A stretch of DNA of 19,736 nucleotides from Bacilli bacterium. Lineage in GTDB: Bacteria; Bacillota_I; Bacilli_A; RF39; UBA660. A program made the translations under genes and the position numbers. This document shows, piece by piece, positions 7,021-15,706 of this stretch. The notes beneath the pieces were generated by a model. It searched no databases. It was not told the DNA's origin and saw only the letters and a program-made list of their open reading frames with translations. Within the stretch, counting starts at the first letter, position 1. Each line of letters begins with the position of its first letter. The stretch is taken from positions 1-19,736 of the forward strand of contig CAAGQJ010000055.1 of NCBI GenBank assembly GCA_900772095.1. Reading direction: 5' to 3'.

Positions 7021-8211
7021 ATGAGAATAGGATTTTTTTTAGATATATATGATTCATATATAAGCGGTATGGCACAATCTACAAAAGATTTAAAACAAGC
7101 ACTAGAAAAAGCAGGACACACAGTATACATAATTACAACAAATAGCAATAACAAAATAAAAAAATACTTAAACGAAAAAAACATCATAAAAATCCCAAGT
7201 ACCAAAACAAAAATAAACAATTTCAATCTACGCCTAACATATCCAAAAAAATGCGAGAAAATAATAGAAAATTTAAACTTAGACATAATTCATTCCCATA
7301 CAGAATTTACTATAGGTAGATTTGGTAAAAAAATGGCAAAAAAACTAAATATACCATTCATTCAAACATTTCATACCCTATACGATGACTCTGTAAATTA
7401 CATTACAAAAGGTCACCTAAATAAATTAACAACACTACTCATAACTAAACTAATAACATCTTACTATAACGATAAAATAATAAACGAAATAATTGTACCA
7501 ACCAAAAAAATAGAAAAAATACTTATCAATAAATATAAAATAAAAAATAATATAAATATAATTCCAAGTGGAATAGATATAGAAAAATATAAAAAACAAG
7601 AAAATGACATCCTAAAAACCAAATTAAATATAAAAAATGATGACTTCATTGTTCTTTGGGTAGGTAGAATAGGATATGAAAAAAACATAAAATTTCTAAT
7701 TAAATCACACATCGTCCTAGCAGAAAAAAATCCCCATATAAAACTATTTCTAGTAGGAGAAGGTCCCCTAGAAGAAGAACTAAAACAACTAGTAAAACAA
7801 AACCACAAAGAACAAAATATCATATTTCTAGGAAAAATAAAACACGATATAATAAATGACTACTACCATATCGGAAACATATTTTCAAGCGCATCAGAAA
7901 GCGAAACCCAAGGATTAACCCTACTTGAAGCCTTAGCAAGTTCACTACCTGTCTTATGTATAAAAAATGACGTATTTAAAGAAACAATAAAAAATAACTA
8001 TAATGGCTATCTATTTAAAAATGAAAAAGAATACATAAAAAAAGTTCTATACCTATCACAAAACAAAAATAAATACAACAAACTAAAAACAAACACAACA
8101 AAATCAGTACAAAACTACTCACTAGAAAAATTTGCCACTAATGTCTTAGAAACATACAATAAAGCCCTAAAACAAAAATCCACAAACACTAACAAAAATA
8201 ATACCAAGTAA
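7021..8211 (+). CDS. GT4-family glycosyltransferase, probable diacylglycerol glucosyltransferase
   Basis: A 396-residue retaining glycosyltransferase with the GT-B fold. The N-terminal acceptor domain starts MRIGFFLDIYDSYISGMAQS and contains DIIHSHTEFTIG (89-99), typical of the monoglucosyl-diacylglycerol synthases of Acholeplasma and other low-GC bacteria. The donor domain has LWVGRIGYEKN (212-222), LVGEGPLEEEL (244-254) and the E-x7-E motif with Glu295 and Glu303 (ESETQGLTLLEA). It probably glucosylates diacylglycerol at the inner membrane face to make glycolipid; another lipid acceptor is possible. The start is fixed by GGTGAT (7012-7017), 3 nt before the ATG. The 3' end overlaps the convergent ZIP gene by 45 bp. 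Its codon use favours CTA and C-ending codons, unlike the preceding permease. Confidence 0.87.
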   Translation: MRIGFFLDIYDSYISGMAQSTKDLKQALEKAGHTVYIITTNSNNKIKKYLNEKNIIKIPSTKTKINNFNLRLTYPKKCEKIIENLNLDIIHSHTEFTIGRFGKKMAKKLNIPFIQTFHTLYDDSVNYITKGHLNKLTTLLITKLITSYYNDKIINEIIVPTKKIEKILINKYKIKNNINIIPSGIDIEKYKKQENDILKTKLNIKNDDFIVLWVGRIGYEKNIKFLIKSHIVLAEKNPHIKLFLVGEGPLEEELKQLVKQNHKEQNIIFLGKIKHDIINDYYHIGNIFSSASESETQGLTLLEALASSLPVLCIKNDVFKETIKNNYNGYLFKNEKEYIKKVLYLSQNKNKYNKLKTNTTKSVQNYSLEKFATNVLETYNKALKQKSTNTNKNNTK

Positions 8212-8919
8212 AAAGAAAACAATACTAAGTTTCTTTTTTTTATACTTAAAAGAAGTAGGTAAAAGTTCATAAAGTGCTATATAAATCATAATACCACCTA
8301 CTAAATTAAGCAATAAACCCATAAATAAATTAGAAATATAATCCCTTAAAAATAAAAATGTAATCAAAGCACCCAAAGGTTCACTAACTGCAGATATAAA
8401 CGTATATAAAAATGCCTTTCTCTTACTCCCTGTTGAATAATATATAGGAAGAGCAATACTAATACCCTCAGGTATATTATGAAGAGCAATAGATATAACA
8501 AGCTTTAATCCAAGTAAAGTATCCTTACTAGATGTAATAAAAGTAATCATTCCTTCAGGAATATTATGCATAGCAATAACAATCATTGAAAATATCCCTA
8601 TTTTATAAAGCTTATTATTATCACAATTCAATGAAGGCATTATTTTATCCATAGTAAAAGAAACACAAACTCCTAAAACAAACACAACAAAAGAAAGAAT
8701 AATACTAAATAACTCAGTATAATAATTAATTAAAAACTTAAAACCCTCAGGAATTAAATCCGTAAAAGATAAAAAAAACATAACCCCACTAGCAAAACTA
8801 AGACTTGAAATAATCATCAAATTCTTATTAATTTTCTTTACAAATACTAGTAAAGTCCCAATAAAAGTAGAAAGACCTGCAATTGTAGAAAGAACAAAAG
8901 CAATTTCAAAATTCCTCAA
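8167..8919 (-). CDS. zupT: ZIP-family divalent metal transporter (ZupT-like)
   Basis: A 250-residue ZIP transporter that imports zinc or other divalent cations. About eight helices are visible. The metal-site motifs HNIPEG occur twice (118-123 and 147-152), with FTDLIPEGF at 52-60 and a conserved ISAVSEPLGAL helix, as in the ZupT/GufA subgroup. Length matches the bacterial family. The start is TTG at 8919 with GGTGAT 5 nt upstream. It is convergent with the glycosyltransferase, its last 45 bp inside that gene. It lies 108 bp after the DUF368 gene on the same strand with no clear terminator between, so co-transcription is possible. Metal specificity cannot be read from sequence. Confidence 0.9.
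   Translation of the reverse strand: MRNFEIAFVLSTIAGLSTFIGTLLVFVKKINKNLMIISSLSFASGVMFFLSFTDLIPEGFKFLINYYTELFSIILSFVVFVLGVCVSFTMDKIMPSLNCDNNKLYKIGIFSMIVIAMHNIPEGMITFITSSKDTLLGLKLVISIALHNIPEGISIALPIYYSTGSKRKAFLYTFISAVSEPLGALITFLFLRDYISNLFMGLLLNLVGGIMIYIALYELLPTSFKYKKKKLSIVFFLLGIIFVSVCGFLF
8210..8240 (+). terminator. Terminator of the glycosyltransferase, inside the end of the ZIP gene
   Basis: An imperfect stem AAAAAGAAAAC (8210-8220), loop AATACTAA, and GTTTCTTTTT (8229-8238) with a long T run. One A is bulged. It begins at the glycosyltransferase stop codon and encodes the lysine-rich C-terminal part of the ZIP protein on the other strand. Confidence 0.5.
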
Positions 8920-9027
8920 GTAATATCACCAATAAAATATATGAAAATAAACCTATCTAATTCTTCTTTTAACTAATTATTCCATAAAATAGATATTAAA
9001 AATTAAAATAATCCTTCTATAAAAAAC

Positions 9028-9816
9028 TTAGTCAATATTTTTCAAACTCAAAACAGTAATAAAAAAAGCAACTATTCCAATACCAATACCAACTATTAAA
9101 TCATTACAAAAATATAACTCTGTCATAAATAAAGCAGGTATAGTAGAAATAGTAAAACCAAGTATTCCAAAAAAAGTATATCCATAAAAATGCTTAAGAA
9201 GATAGTTAATTAACTTTGATAAGAAAAAAGAACAAACTCCAAAACCAAGAACAATAGGAAAAAGTATCTTAATAGAAAGACTACTAATCGCATTTATATA
9301 AACACCATACATTCCACAAATAGTAAGAAGTACTGTCGAAGATATACCAGGTATAATTGTAGAAATACTAATAATAAAACCAGATAAAAAAAACTTAAAA
9401 AAATTATAATCAACTTCATAAACTATATAATCAGGTTTAAAAAATAATAACAATATTCCTAAACCAAAAGTAATAAAAAAAACAACAAAATATGATAATT
9501 TAACTCCATATTTAAAAGCCTTCTTAAAAAGAGAAGGCACCATTCCAAATACAAAAAAAGCAAACACTAAAGAAGTAATCATTAAATAATTATTAAGCAT
9601 ATATCCAATAACATTACTAAAAAGAACTGTTCCTAAAACAATACCAATTCCTATAGGTAATAAATATAAAAAACTCTTTTTAAAACTTCTAAAAATATTA
9701 CTAATTGCATCTAAACACTTCTCATAAACACCCAAAACAATAAGCAAAGAACTGCCACTTAAACCAGGTATAATATTACCAATACCACATATAAAACCCT
9801 TTATAAAGTTAATCAT
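9028..9816 (-). CDS. popT: DUF368 membrane protein, polyprenyl-phosphate transporter (PopT-like)
   Basis: A 262-residue membrane protein of the DUF368 family, shown in other bacteria to move undecaprenyl phosphate back across the membrane so that the carrier lipid for wall and glycan synthesis can be reused. The two-fold family motif is clear: GIGNIIPGLSGSS near the N-terminus and STIIPGISSTVLLTICGMYG in the second half. About eight to nine helices are visible. I start at ATG 9816, because GGTGAT (9826-9821) lies 4 nt upstream; a longer GTG start at 9828 would lie in that site. It is divergent from the calcium ATPase and upstream of the ZIP gene. Its presence supports a walled cell. Confidence 0.9.
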   Translation of the reverse strand: MINFIKGFICGIGNIIPGLSGSSLLIVLGVYEKCLDAISNIFRSFKKSFLYLLPIGIGIVLGTVLFSNVIGYMLNNYLMITSLVFAFFVFGMVPSLFKKAFKYGVKLSYFVVFFITFGLGILLLFFKPDYIVYEVDYNFFKFFLSGFIISISTIIPGISSTVLLTICGMYGVYINAISSLSIKILFPIVLGFGVCSFFLSKLINYLLKHFYGYTFFGILGFTISTIPALFMTELYFCNDLIVGIGIGIVAFFITVLSLKNID

Positions 9817-9867
9817 AACTATCACCACTATAAAATATTATAAAAAAACGAAAAAAATACATAAAAT

Positions 9868-9897
9868 TTGTCACAATATATAACTTCTAACTATAAA
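9868..9897 (+). promoter_or_regulatory. Promoter of the calcium ATPase
   Basis: TTGTCA (9868-9873) and TATAAA (9892-9897) are 18 nt apart, placing the transcript start about 25 nt before the ATG. A short dyad TTGT-C-ACAA overlaps the -35. The ribosome site is AGGTGAT (9919-9925), 3 nt before the start. Confidence 0.5.
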
Positions 9898-9928
9898 AAT
9901 TCTCAAATATTATTAAATAGGTGATTAT

Positions 9929-12508
9929 ATGTACAAAGGATTAAATGATAATGATGTGACAAAATATAGAAAAGAATACGGTAGCAATGCATTAAGTATT
10001 AAAAAAAAAGATAGCTTTTTTAAACTATTATTAGAAACTCTTGGAGACCCTATAATAAAAATACTCATAATAGCACTAGCATTTAAAACCATAGTATTGT
10101 TTAAAAACTTCGATTGGTATGAAACAATAGGTATACTAATAGCAATACTATTAGCAAGTTTTATATCAACTATTTCAGAATATGGAAGCGAAAAAGCCTT
10201 TGATAAACTACAAGAAGAGTCATCAAAAATCAAAGCAAAAGTAAGAAGAAATGGTATAACTAAAGAAGTATTTATCGAAGATATCGTAGTAAATGATATA
10301 GTAGTTCTAGAAAGTGGTGATAGAGTACCAGCAGATGGTGTTCTAATTGAAGGAGAACTAATTTGCGACGAATCACAATTAACCGGAGAAACCAAAGAAA
10401 TCTATAAAGATAAAGACAACTATAAACTATATAGAGGAACAGTTGTAACACAAAAAATAGGTTTAATGAAAGTAACAAAAGTCGGTGATAATACCTACTA
10501 TGGAAAAATATCAAAAGAACTACAAGAAAAAAGCCCAGAAAGTCCATTAAAAACAAGACTAAAAGTTTTAGCAAATACCATAAGTAAAATAGGCTATGTC
10601 GGCGCAGCACTAGGATTTATTTCCCACTTATTTTCTATTATTGTAATTGGAAATAATTACGACCATAACCTAATAATGCAAACAGTAACAAATGTAAACC
10701 TAATGTCAAATTACATAATTGAAAGCCTAACACTCGCAGTGACAATAATAATAGTATGTGTCCCAGAAGGACTACCTATGATGATAACACTTGTACTCTC
10801 ATCCAATATGAAAAGAATGCTAAAAAGTGGTGTCCTAGTAAGAAAACTAGTAGGCATAGAAACTGCAGGTTCATTAAATATATTATTCTTTGACAAAACA
10901 GGAACTATTACCGAAGGAAAACCTCAAGTAATTGGTTTTATTGATAATAAACTAAATTACTACAATAATAAAAATGAAATAAGAAACCAAAACCTAAAAG
11001 ATTTACTAGAACTATCACTTGGATATAATAACGAAAGTTCTTTCGATGATAAAGGAAATATAATCGGAGGTAACACAACAGATAAAGCCCTCCTTGAATT
11101 TAATGGACATGTAAACAAAAACGTAAAAATACTGTCAAATACTCCTTTCAACAGTAAAAACAAATACTCAAGTACTACTGTCAAATATAATAATGAAAAT
11201 CTAACATTAATAAAAGGAGCATTTGAATTAATACTATCAAAATCAAAATACTATTTAGATAATGGCGACAAAAAACTATTACTAAATAAAACTAAAATAG
11301 AAAACGAAATGACTAAATATTTAGAAAAAAAAGTACGTATCGTTGGCATAGCTATTTCCAGTACCAAAGAATTAAAAGACTTAACTATATTAGGCTTTAT
11401 ATTAATAAAAGATAAAGTAAGAAAAGAAGCCAAAAAAACTCTAGAAGAAATCAAAAACGCTAACATAAAAACTGTAATGATTACCGGAGACAATAAAAAA
11501 ACTGCTATAGCAATAGCAAAAGAAGTAGGAATAATAACAAATGAAAAAGATATTGTTATAACTAGCGAAGAACTAAATAAACTAAACGATAATGAAATAA
11601 GAAAAATATTAAAAGACTTAAAAGTAGTTGCACGTGCCATGCCAATGGATAAAAGTAAACTTGTAGAAATAGCAAAACAAGAAAATCTAGTCGTAGGAAT
11701 GACAGGAGATGGAGTAAACGATGCCCCAGCCTTAAAAAAAGCAAGTGTAGGCTTTTCATTAGGAAGTGGAACCGAAGTAGCAAAAGAAGCAAGTGACATA
11801 ATTATACTAGATGACAATATTTCCTCTATATCAAAAGCTATCCTCTTTGGCAGAACAATCTTCAAAAGCATCAGAAAGTTCATTATTTTTCAACTAAGCT
11901 TAAACATATGTGCACTTTTAGTATCAATAATTGGACCACTTGTAAAAGTAGAAACCCCAGTAACAGTAATGCAAATGCTATGGATTAATATGATAATGGA
12001 TACTCTAGCAGCACTTGCATTCTCATATGAACCCCCCCTTAAAGAATACATGAAAGAAAAATCAAAACCAAAAGATGAAAAAATAATAAATAAATACATG
12101 ACTAATGAAATATTAACATCAGGCATTTATTCATCATTACTATGTATCCTATTTTTAAAACTACCAATCTTTAGCAAATTCTTCAGATACTCAGAAGACA
12201 ACAAATACTTAATGACTGCATTCTTTGGACTATTTATTTTCATAGGAATATTTAATAGTTTCAATGCAAGAACAAATAGATTAAATCTCTTAAGTAACAT
12301 CTATAAAAACAAAATATTCCTATCAATAATTCTCTTCATAATAATTGTTCAATTAATCCTAATCTACTATGGGGGGGATATCTTTAGAACCTATGGCCTA
12401 ACTCTAAAAGAATTACAAATAATGATTTTAGTAGCATTTTCCATAATACCAATAGACATAATAAGAAAAATAATTCTAAGAATAAAAGGAATAAAAGGCG
12501 GAGTATAA
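9929..12508 (+). CDS. Calcium-transporting P-type ATPase, type IIB (PMCA-like)
   Basis: An 859-residue P-type ATPase that uses ATP to export calcium from the cytosol. Domains in order: N-terminal cation-ATPase segment (1-60), actuator with SQLTGET (149-155), the TM4 ion site VPEGLP (278-283), phosphorylation loop FDKTGTIT with Asp322, nucleotide domain with KGA (429-431), MITGDN (517-522), the hinge MTGDGVNDAP (591-600), then C-terminal helices with WINMIMDTLAALAF. Glu280, Asn687 and Asp691 match the single calcium site of plasma-membrane-type pumps. It is full length for a bacterial member. It has its own promoter and the start is fixed by AGGTGAT. No clear terminator follows. Other cations are possible but less likely. 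Confidence 0.92.
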   Translation: MYKGLNDNDVTKYRKEYGSNALSIKKKDSFFKLLLETLGDPIIKILIIALAFKTIVLFKNFDWYETIGILIAILLASFISTISEYGSEKAFDKLQEESSKIKAKVRRNGITKEVFIEDIVVNDIVVLESGDRVPADGVLIEGELICDESQLTGETKEIYKDKDNYKLYRGTVVTQKIGLMKVTKVGDNTYYGKISKELQEKSPESPLKTRLKVLANTISKIGYVGAALGFISHLFSIIVIGNNYDHNLIMQTVTNVNLMSNYIIESLTLAVTIIIVCVPEGLPMMITLVLSSNMKRMLKSGVLVRKLVGIETAGSLNILFFDKTGTITEGKPQVIGFIDNKLNYYNNKNEIRNQNLKDLLELSLGYNNESSFDDKGNIIGGNTTDKALLEFNGHVNKNVKILSNTPFNSKNKYSSTTVKYNNENLTLIKGAFELILSKSKYYLDNGDKKLLLNKTKIENEMTKYLEKKVRIVGIAISSTKELKDLTILGFILIKDKVRKEAKKTLEEIKNANIKTVMITGDNKKTAIAIAKEVGIITNEKDIVITSEELNKLNDNEIRKILKDLKVVARAMPMDKSKLVEIAKQENLVVGMTGDGVNDAPALKKASVGFSLGSGTEVAKEASDIIILDDNISSISKAILFGRTIFKSIRKFIIFQLSLNICALLVSIIGPLVKVETPVTVMQMLWINMIMDTLAALAFSYEPPLKEYMKEKSKPKDEKIINKYMTNEILTSGIYSSLLCILFLKLPIFSKFFRYSEDNKYLMTAFFGLFIFIGIFNSFNARTNRLNLLSNIYKNKIFLSIILFIIIVQLILIYYGGDIFRTYGLTLKELQIMILVAFSIIPIDIIRKIILRIKGIKGGV

Positions 12509-12549
12509 AATACATGTTTAAAAAAATAAAATTTACATACTATAATAAT

Positions 12550-12586
12550 AGAAAAAACATTTTTCTACTAAGAAAAATCATTTTTC
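12550..12586. repeat. Two palindromic 15-bp repeats spaced 21 bp apart, upstream of the sortase promoter
   Basis: GAAAAAACATTTTTC (12551-12565) and GAAAAATCATTTTTC (12572-12586) differ at one base. Each is close to a palindrome (GAAAAA / TTTTTC), and each is preceded by A. The 21-bp period puts both on the same face of the helix, ending 2 nt before the -35 box. They look like a tandem operator, though terminator use for the upstream ATPase cannot be excluded. Confidence 0.5.
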
Positions 12587-12588
12587 AC

Positions 12589-12617
12589 TTGACAAAATAG
12601 TAATTTTGAATTAATAT
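12589..12617 (+). promoter_or_regulatory. Strong promoter of the sortase/surface-protein operon
   Basis: TTGACA (12589-12594) and TAATAT (12612-12617) are 17 nt apart, near-consensus for sigma A, about 45 nt before the sortase start. It lies directly after the two phased palindromes. Confidence 0.65.
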
Positions 12618-12661
12618 ATCAAACCAAGTAAACAAATTTTTTGCTTACTAAGGGGGTTACA

Positions 12662-13378
12662 ATGAAAAAAAGAAAAATTATTTTCTTATTTACATTATTT
12701 CTATTACTATCAGTAATAACAGTAAGTGGCTATAAAGTAGTAGTACAAGCACTTGATAAAAAACATACAAGCGAAGAAATTATAACCATAAACCAAACAC
12801 AAAATAATTTAAATGATACCACAAAAAACAAAATACAAACATACAAAAAAGAGTATCAAAACGAAGATATAATAGGAATACTAAGAATAGAAGGAGTACT
12901 AAATACTCTCCTTGTTCAAACAGATAATAACTATTACTATCTAGGACACTTAGTAAATAAGAAATATAACAGAACTGGTTCAGTATTTGTAGATTATCGT
13001 ACTAACATTGATAATTCTAAACAAGTTAATATATACGGACATTCAAGCTCTAGTTATGATATTCCCTTTAATAATTTAAAGAAATATCTAAAAGAAGATT
13101 TCTATAAAGAACACAAATATCTAACTATAGAAACAGAAAATAAAACATATAAATATGAAATATTTTCAGTAAAAATAACTAGTGATGAAGAACACTTAAA
13201 TGTTAAATATCAAAATAATCAAGAATTTAGTGAACATTTACAAAAATTAAAAAAAGACTCACTATATGAAACAAACGTAAATGTAACAGAAAAAGATGAT
13301 ATTTTAACACTACAAACATGTATTTTTAACGATCCAAAAGGAGCGTTATTAATAATAAATTTAAGAAAGGTTGGGTAA
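12662..13378 (+). CDS. Class B-like sortase
   Basis: A membrane-anchored transpeptidase of 238 residues that cuts a C-terminal sorting motif and links the protein to the cell wall. There is an N-terminal signal-anchor helix (6-23), then the sortase fold with GSVFVDYRTN (106-115), catalytic His127 in IYGHSS and catalytic Cys220 in LTLQTC, which follow the class B pattern. The expected arginine at the start of the last strand appears to be Leu229 in GALLIINLR, with Arg235 six residues later (see findings). The ATG at 12662 follows an AAGGGGG site; a TTG at 12641 would lie upstream of it. It is the first gene of a two-gene operon: the probable substrate starts 4 bp after its stop. Confidence 0.88.
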   Translation: MKKRKIIFLFTLFLLLSVITVSGYKVVVQALDKKHTSEEIITINQTQNNLNDTTKNKIQTYKKEYQNEDIIGILRIEGVLNTLLVQTDNNYYYLGHLVNKKYNRTGSVFVDYRTNIDNSKQVNIYGHSSSSYDIPFNNLKKYLKEDFYKEHKYLTIETENKTYKYEIFSVKITSDEEHLNVKYQNNQEFSEHLQKLKKDSLYETNVNVTEKDDILTLQTCIFNDPKGALLIINLRKVG

Positions 13379-13382
13379 AAAG

Positions 13383-15596
13383 ATGAATAAAATCAAAAAA
13401 ATTATTCTTAGTACTTTATTTGTTTTAGTTATAACTATTGGTACTATAGCATTTGCTAAAGATGCTGATATTTACTTAGAAGATGAAGTATCTACTATTG
13501 AAGAAATAGAACAAGTAAAATTAAATCATCAAAAGGTAATCGAGCAAGAATACAGTCCAAACTTAGAAAAATGTACTTTTATTGATTACAAAACAAATGT
13601 TAAAAAAATAGTAAATAATCTAGATGAAGTAACTAAAGAAACATCAAAAGAAAAAGATGCATACAAAAATGCAAAAGAAGAAGAAGGTTACACAGTAACA
13701 GTTGAAACAAAAGAACATAGTGGAAAGACTAATGTATACAAGTTCACTGCATTAAATGGTGTAATTACAAAAGCAACAATAAATGGTAAAGATTATAAAG
13801 ACCTTGTTGGCAAAAACTTAAAAGAAAGCTTAAATAAAGCACAAAATTATGAAAATGATGAAATAAGAGTAGTATATACTAAAGAAGCTTCATCATCAGC
13901 AGTAACAAATAATCAAACTGTTACAACAGAAGAAGAAGCAAAAGAATTAGTAAAAAAACTACAAAATGAAGGATATGAAGCAAGTTATAAACAAAATAAT
14001 AATGATAAAGTAACTATTACATTAACTTCAAAAACTTCATTAACAGAAGAAGACATCAAAAATAAATTACAAGAAGAAAACAAAAATGAAGAAGTAAAAG
14101 ATGTAGAAATAACAAAAACAACTACACCAAGTACTTATACAAGCAAAAAATACACTAACAAAAGCGATGCAACAAAAGAATACAATGAATTATTAGATAA
14201 AAACATCTACGAAAGTGTAGAATTAAAAACTTTAATAGATGAAACAAACGCTAATAAAGTATTAACAAAACAACCATTTACTTGGACAAAAGATGATACT
14301 AATCCATATACTGAAGATGTTTATACAGAAAATGTTAAAACAGGTTACAAATATTATTATGCTATAAACGAAGTAATAGAAGAAGCACAAAATAAAAAAG
14401 AAACCGGTTTAACAGAAGCTTCTTGTAAAAAACTATTAAACTCTCATACAGCAAATGATGGATGGACTTCAAAATGTGAAAAAGTAACTAGTATAATAAA
14501 ATCTGAAGAAGAAAGTAATGTAATTGAATTTAATGATACAAAACAAACAAAAAGAACATGGAGACACTTAGATATTTCAGTAAATCAAAACATTACTGTT
14601 ATAGATAAAGATGGAAACACTGTTGCTACAGGTATACAAGGAAAATTATCAAATCCACGTGTAGTATTAAATGAAGGAACTTCAAATGAAAAACAAATCA
14701 GATATAATAATCCAACATATGATGGAAACCGTCTTGAAGTAAGACAAAATACAAGTAATGGTTATACACAAGTAACAAATGAAGATAAAGTTAAAATCTA
14801 TACTACATTAAGTTATACATATAATGGAAAAAATATCTCAAAAGACATCGTTCTAGAAGGATATTTAAATAATCAATTAAACGTATGTAGAGAAAAAAAT
14901 CAATATGGTGGAGGTTTCGACCTAGAATTTGATGTTCTAGTAGATAGAGAAGGTAATGTTTACGTAGTAATTAGAACAGAAGAAACTTGGACATTTACTG
15001 CATCAAAAGAAGCAGAAACAAAATTACAAGGATATTACGATGAATATGAATATCAAAAACAATACCAAGTAATAGCCATAGATGAAGACTATACATATGA
15101 TGTAGAATATGTATCAACTACTTACACTGTAAACTCAAATGGAAGTAGTGAAACTGCTACTATAGAAGAAACTATTTATGACAAATACTATGTAATAAAT
15201 GGTTCAAAAACAACATATAAAGTAACTACAGTAGGTAATATAGAAAAAGATGATAATTGTGGAACAGGTGGAGATGACTTCTTTGGTAAACTAATTGTAA
15301 ATTACATCACAACAGATGGAACAAAATTACAAGAACCATTAAGTTACACTGAAAGAGAAAATACTCCATATGAAACAATTAAAAAATCATTCAGTGGTTA
15401 TAGATTTGTAAAAGCAGAAGGACAAACTAAAGGTGAATATATTGCTAACGACACAATCGTAGTAACATACATATATGAAAAAACGCCTAGTGTAAATACA
15501 GGTATAATCGAAAATAATAATTATACTACTATTTTACTAGTATCATCAGTTGCCTTAGTAGCACTTCTAGTATTTAAAAAGAAAATATTTGAATAG
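13383..15596 (+). CDS. Wall-anchored surface protein with MucBP-like domain, probable substrate of the adjacent sortase
   Basis: A 737-residue secreted protein. It has a signal peptide (1-25, likely cut after AFA) and a C-terminal sorting signal: PSVNTG (702-707), a hydrophobic helix (715-731) and a KKK tail. SVNTG fits the relaxed [SPN][PV]xTG pattern described for Clostridioides SrtB substrates rather than LPXTG. Residues about 636-700 resemble a MucBP repeat (DGTKLQEPLSYTERENTPY then VVTYIYEK). The N-terminal third is Lys/Glu-rich, with degenerate modules of the type EEAKELVKKLQNEGYEASY. Cysteines are few. The middle is beta-rich and unrecognised. The start is ATG 13383 with an AGGTTGGG region upstream. 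It probably binds host glycan or mucin (inference). Confidence 0.85.
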   Translation: MNKIKKIILSTLFVLVITIGTIAFAKDADIYLEDEVSTIEEIEQVKLNHQKVIEQEYSPNLEKCTFIDYKTNVKKIVNNLDEVTKETSKEKDAYKNAKEEEGYTVTVETKEHSGKTNVYKFTALNGVITKATINGKDYKDLVGKNLKESLNKAQNYENDEIRVVYTKEASSSAVTNNQTVTTEEEAKELVKKLQNEGYEASYKQNNNDKVTITLTSKTSLTEEDIKNKLQEENKNEEVKDVEITKTTTPSTYTSKKYTNKSDATKEYNELLDKNIYESVELKTLIDETNANKVLTKQPFTWTKDDTNPYTEDVYTENVKTGYKYYYAINEVIEEAQNKKETGLTEASCKKLLNSHTANDGWTSKCEKVTSIIKSEEESNVIEFNDTKQTKRTWRHLDISVNQNITVIDKDGNTVATGIQGKLSNPRVVLNEGTSNEKQIRYNNPTYDGNRLEVRQNTSNGYTQVTNEDKVKIYTTLSYTYNGKNISKDIVLEGYLNNQLNVCREKNQYGGGFDLEFDVLVDREGNVYVVIRTEETWTFTASKEAETKLQGYYDEYEYQKQYQVIAIDEDYTYDVEYVSTTYTVNSNGSSETATIEETIYDKYYVINGSKTTYKVTTVGNIEKDDNCGTGGDDFFGKLIVNYITTDGTKLQEPLSYTERENTPYETIKKSFSGYRFVKAEGQTKGEYIANDTIVVTYIYEKTPSVNTGIIENNNYTTILLVSSVALVALLVFKKKIFE

Positions 15597-15620
15597 GTAG
15601 AGTAATCTATCTATTTTTTT
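15592..15620 (+). terminator. Terminator of the sortase operon, overlapping the stop codon
   Basis: A 10-bp stem with one G-U pair, AATAGGTAGA (15592-15601), loop GTAA, and TCTATCTATT (15606-15615), followed by T residues to 15620. The TAG stop (15594-15596) is in the left arm. Confidence 0.8.
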
Positions 15621-15706
15621 TATAAAAAAAACATAACTAAAGGTAAATTATATTAGAAAAATTTCACAAAAACAACTTTTTATGATAAAGTAATATAGTG
15701 ATGTAA

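Noticed and set aside
8920..9027. A promoter or terminator between the DUF368 and ZIP genes
   Set aside because: The 108-bp gap is AT-rich and shows no convincing -35/-10 pair or stable hairpin on either strand; only the GGTGAT ribosome site is clear.
11251..11883. A 210-codon minus-strand open frame opposite the calcium ATPase
   Set aside because: It mirrors the conserved P-type hinge region, which fully explains the lack of stops. There is no independent evidence of coding.
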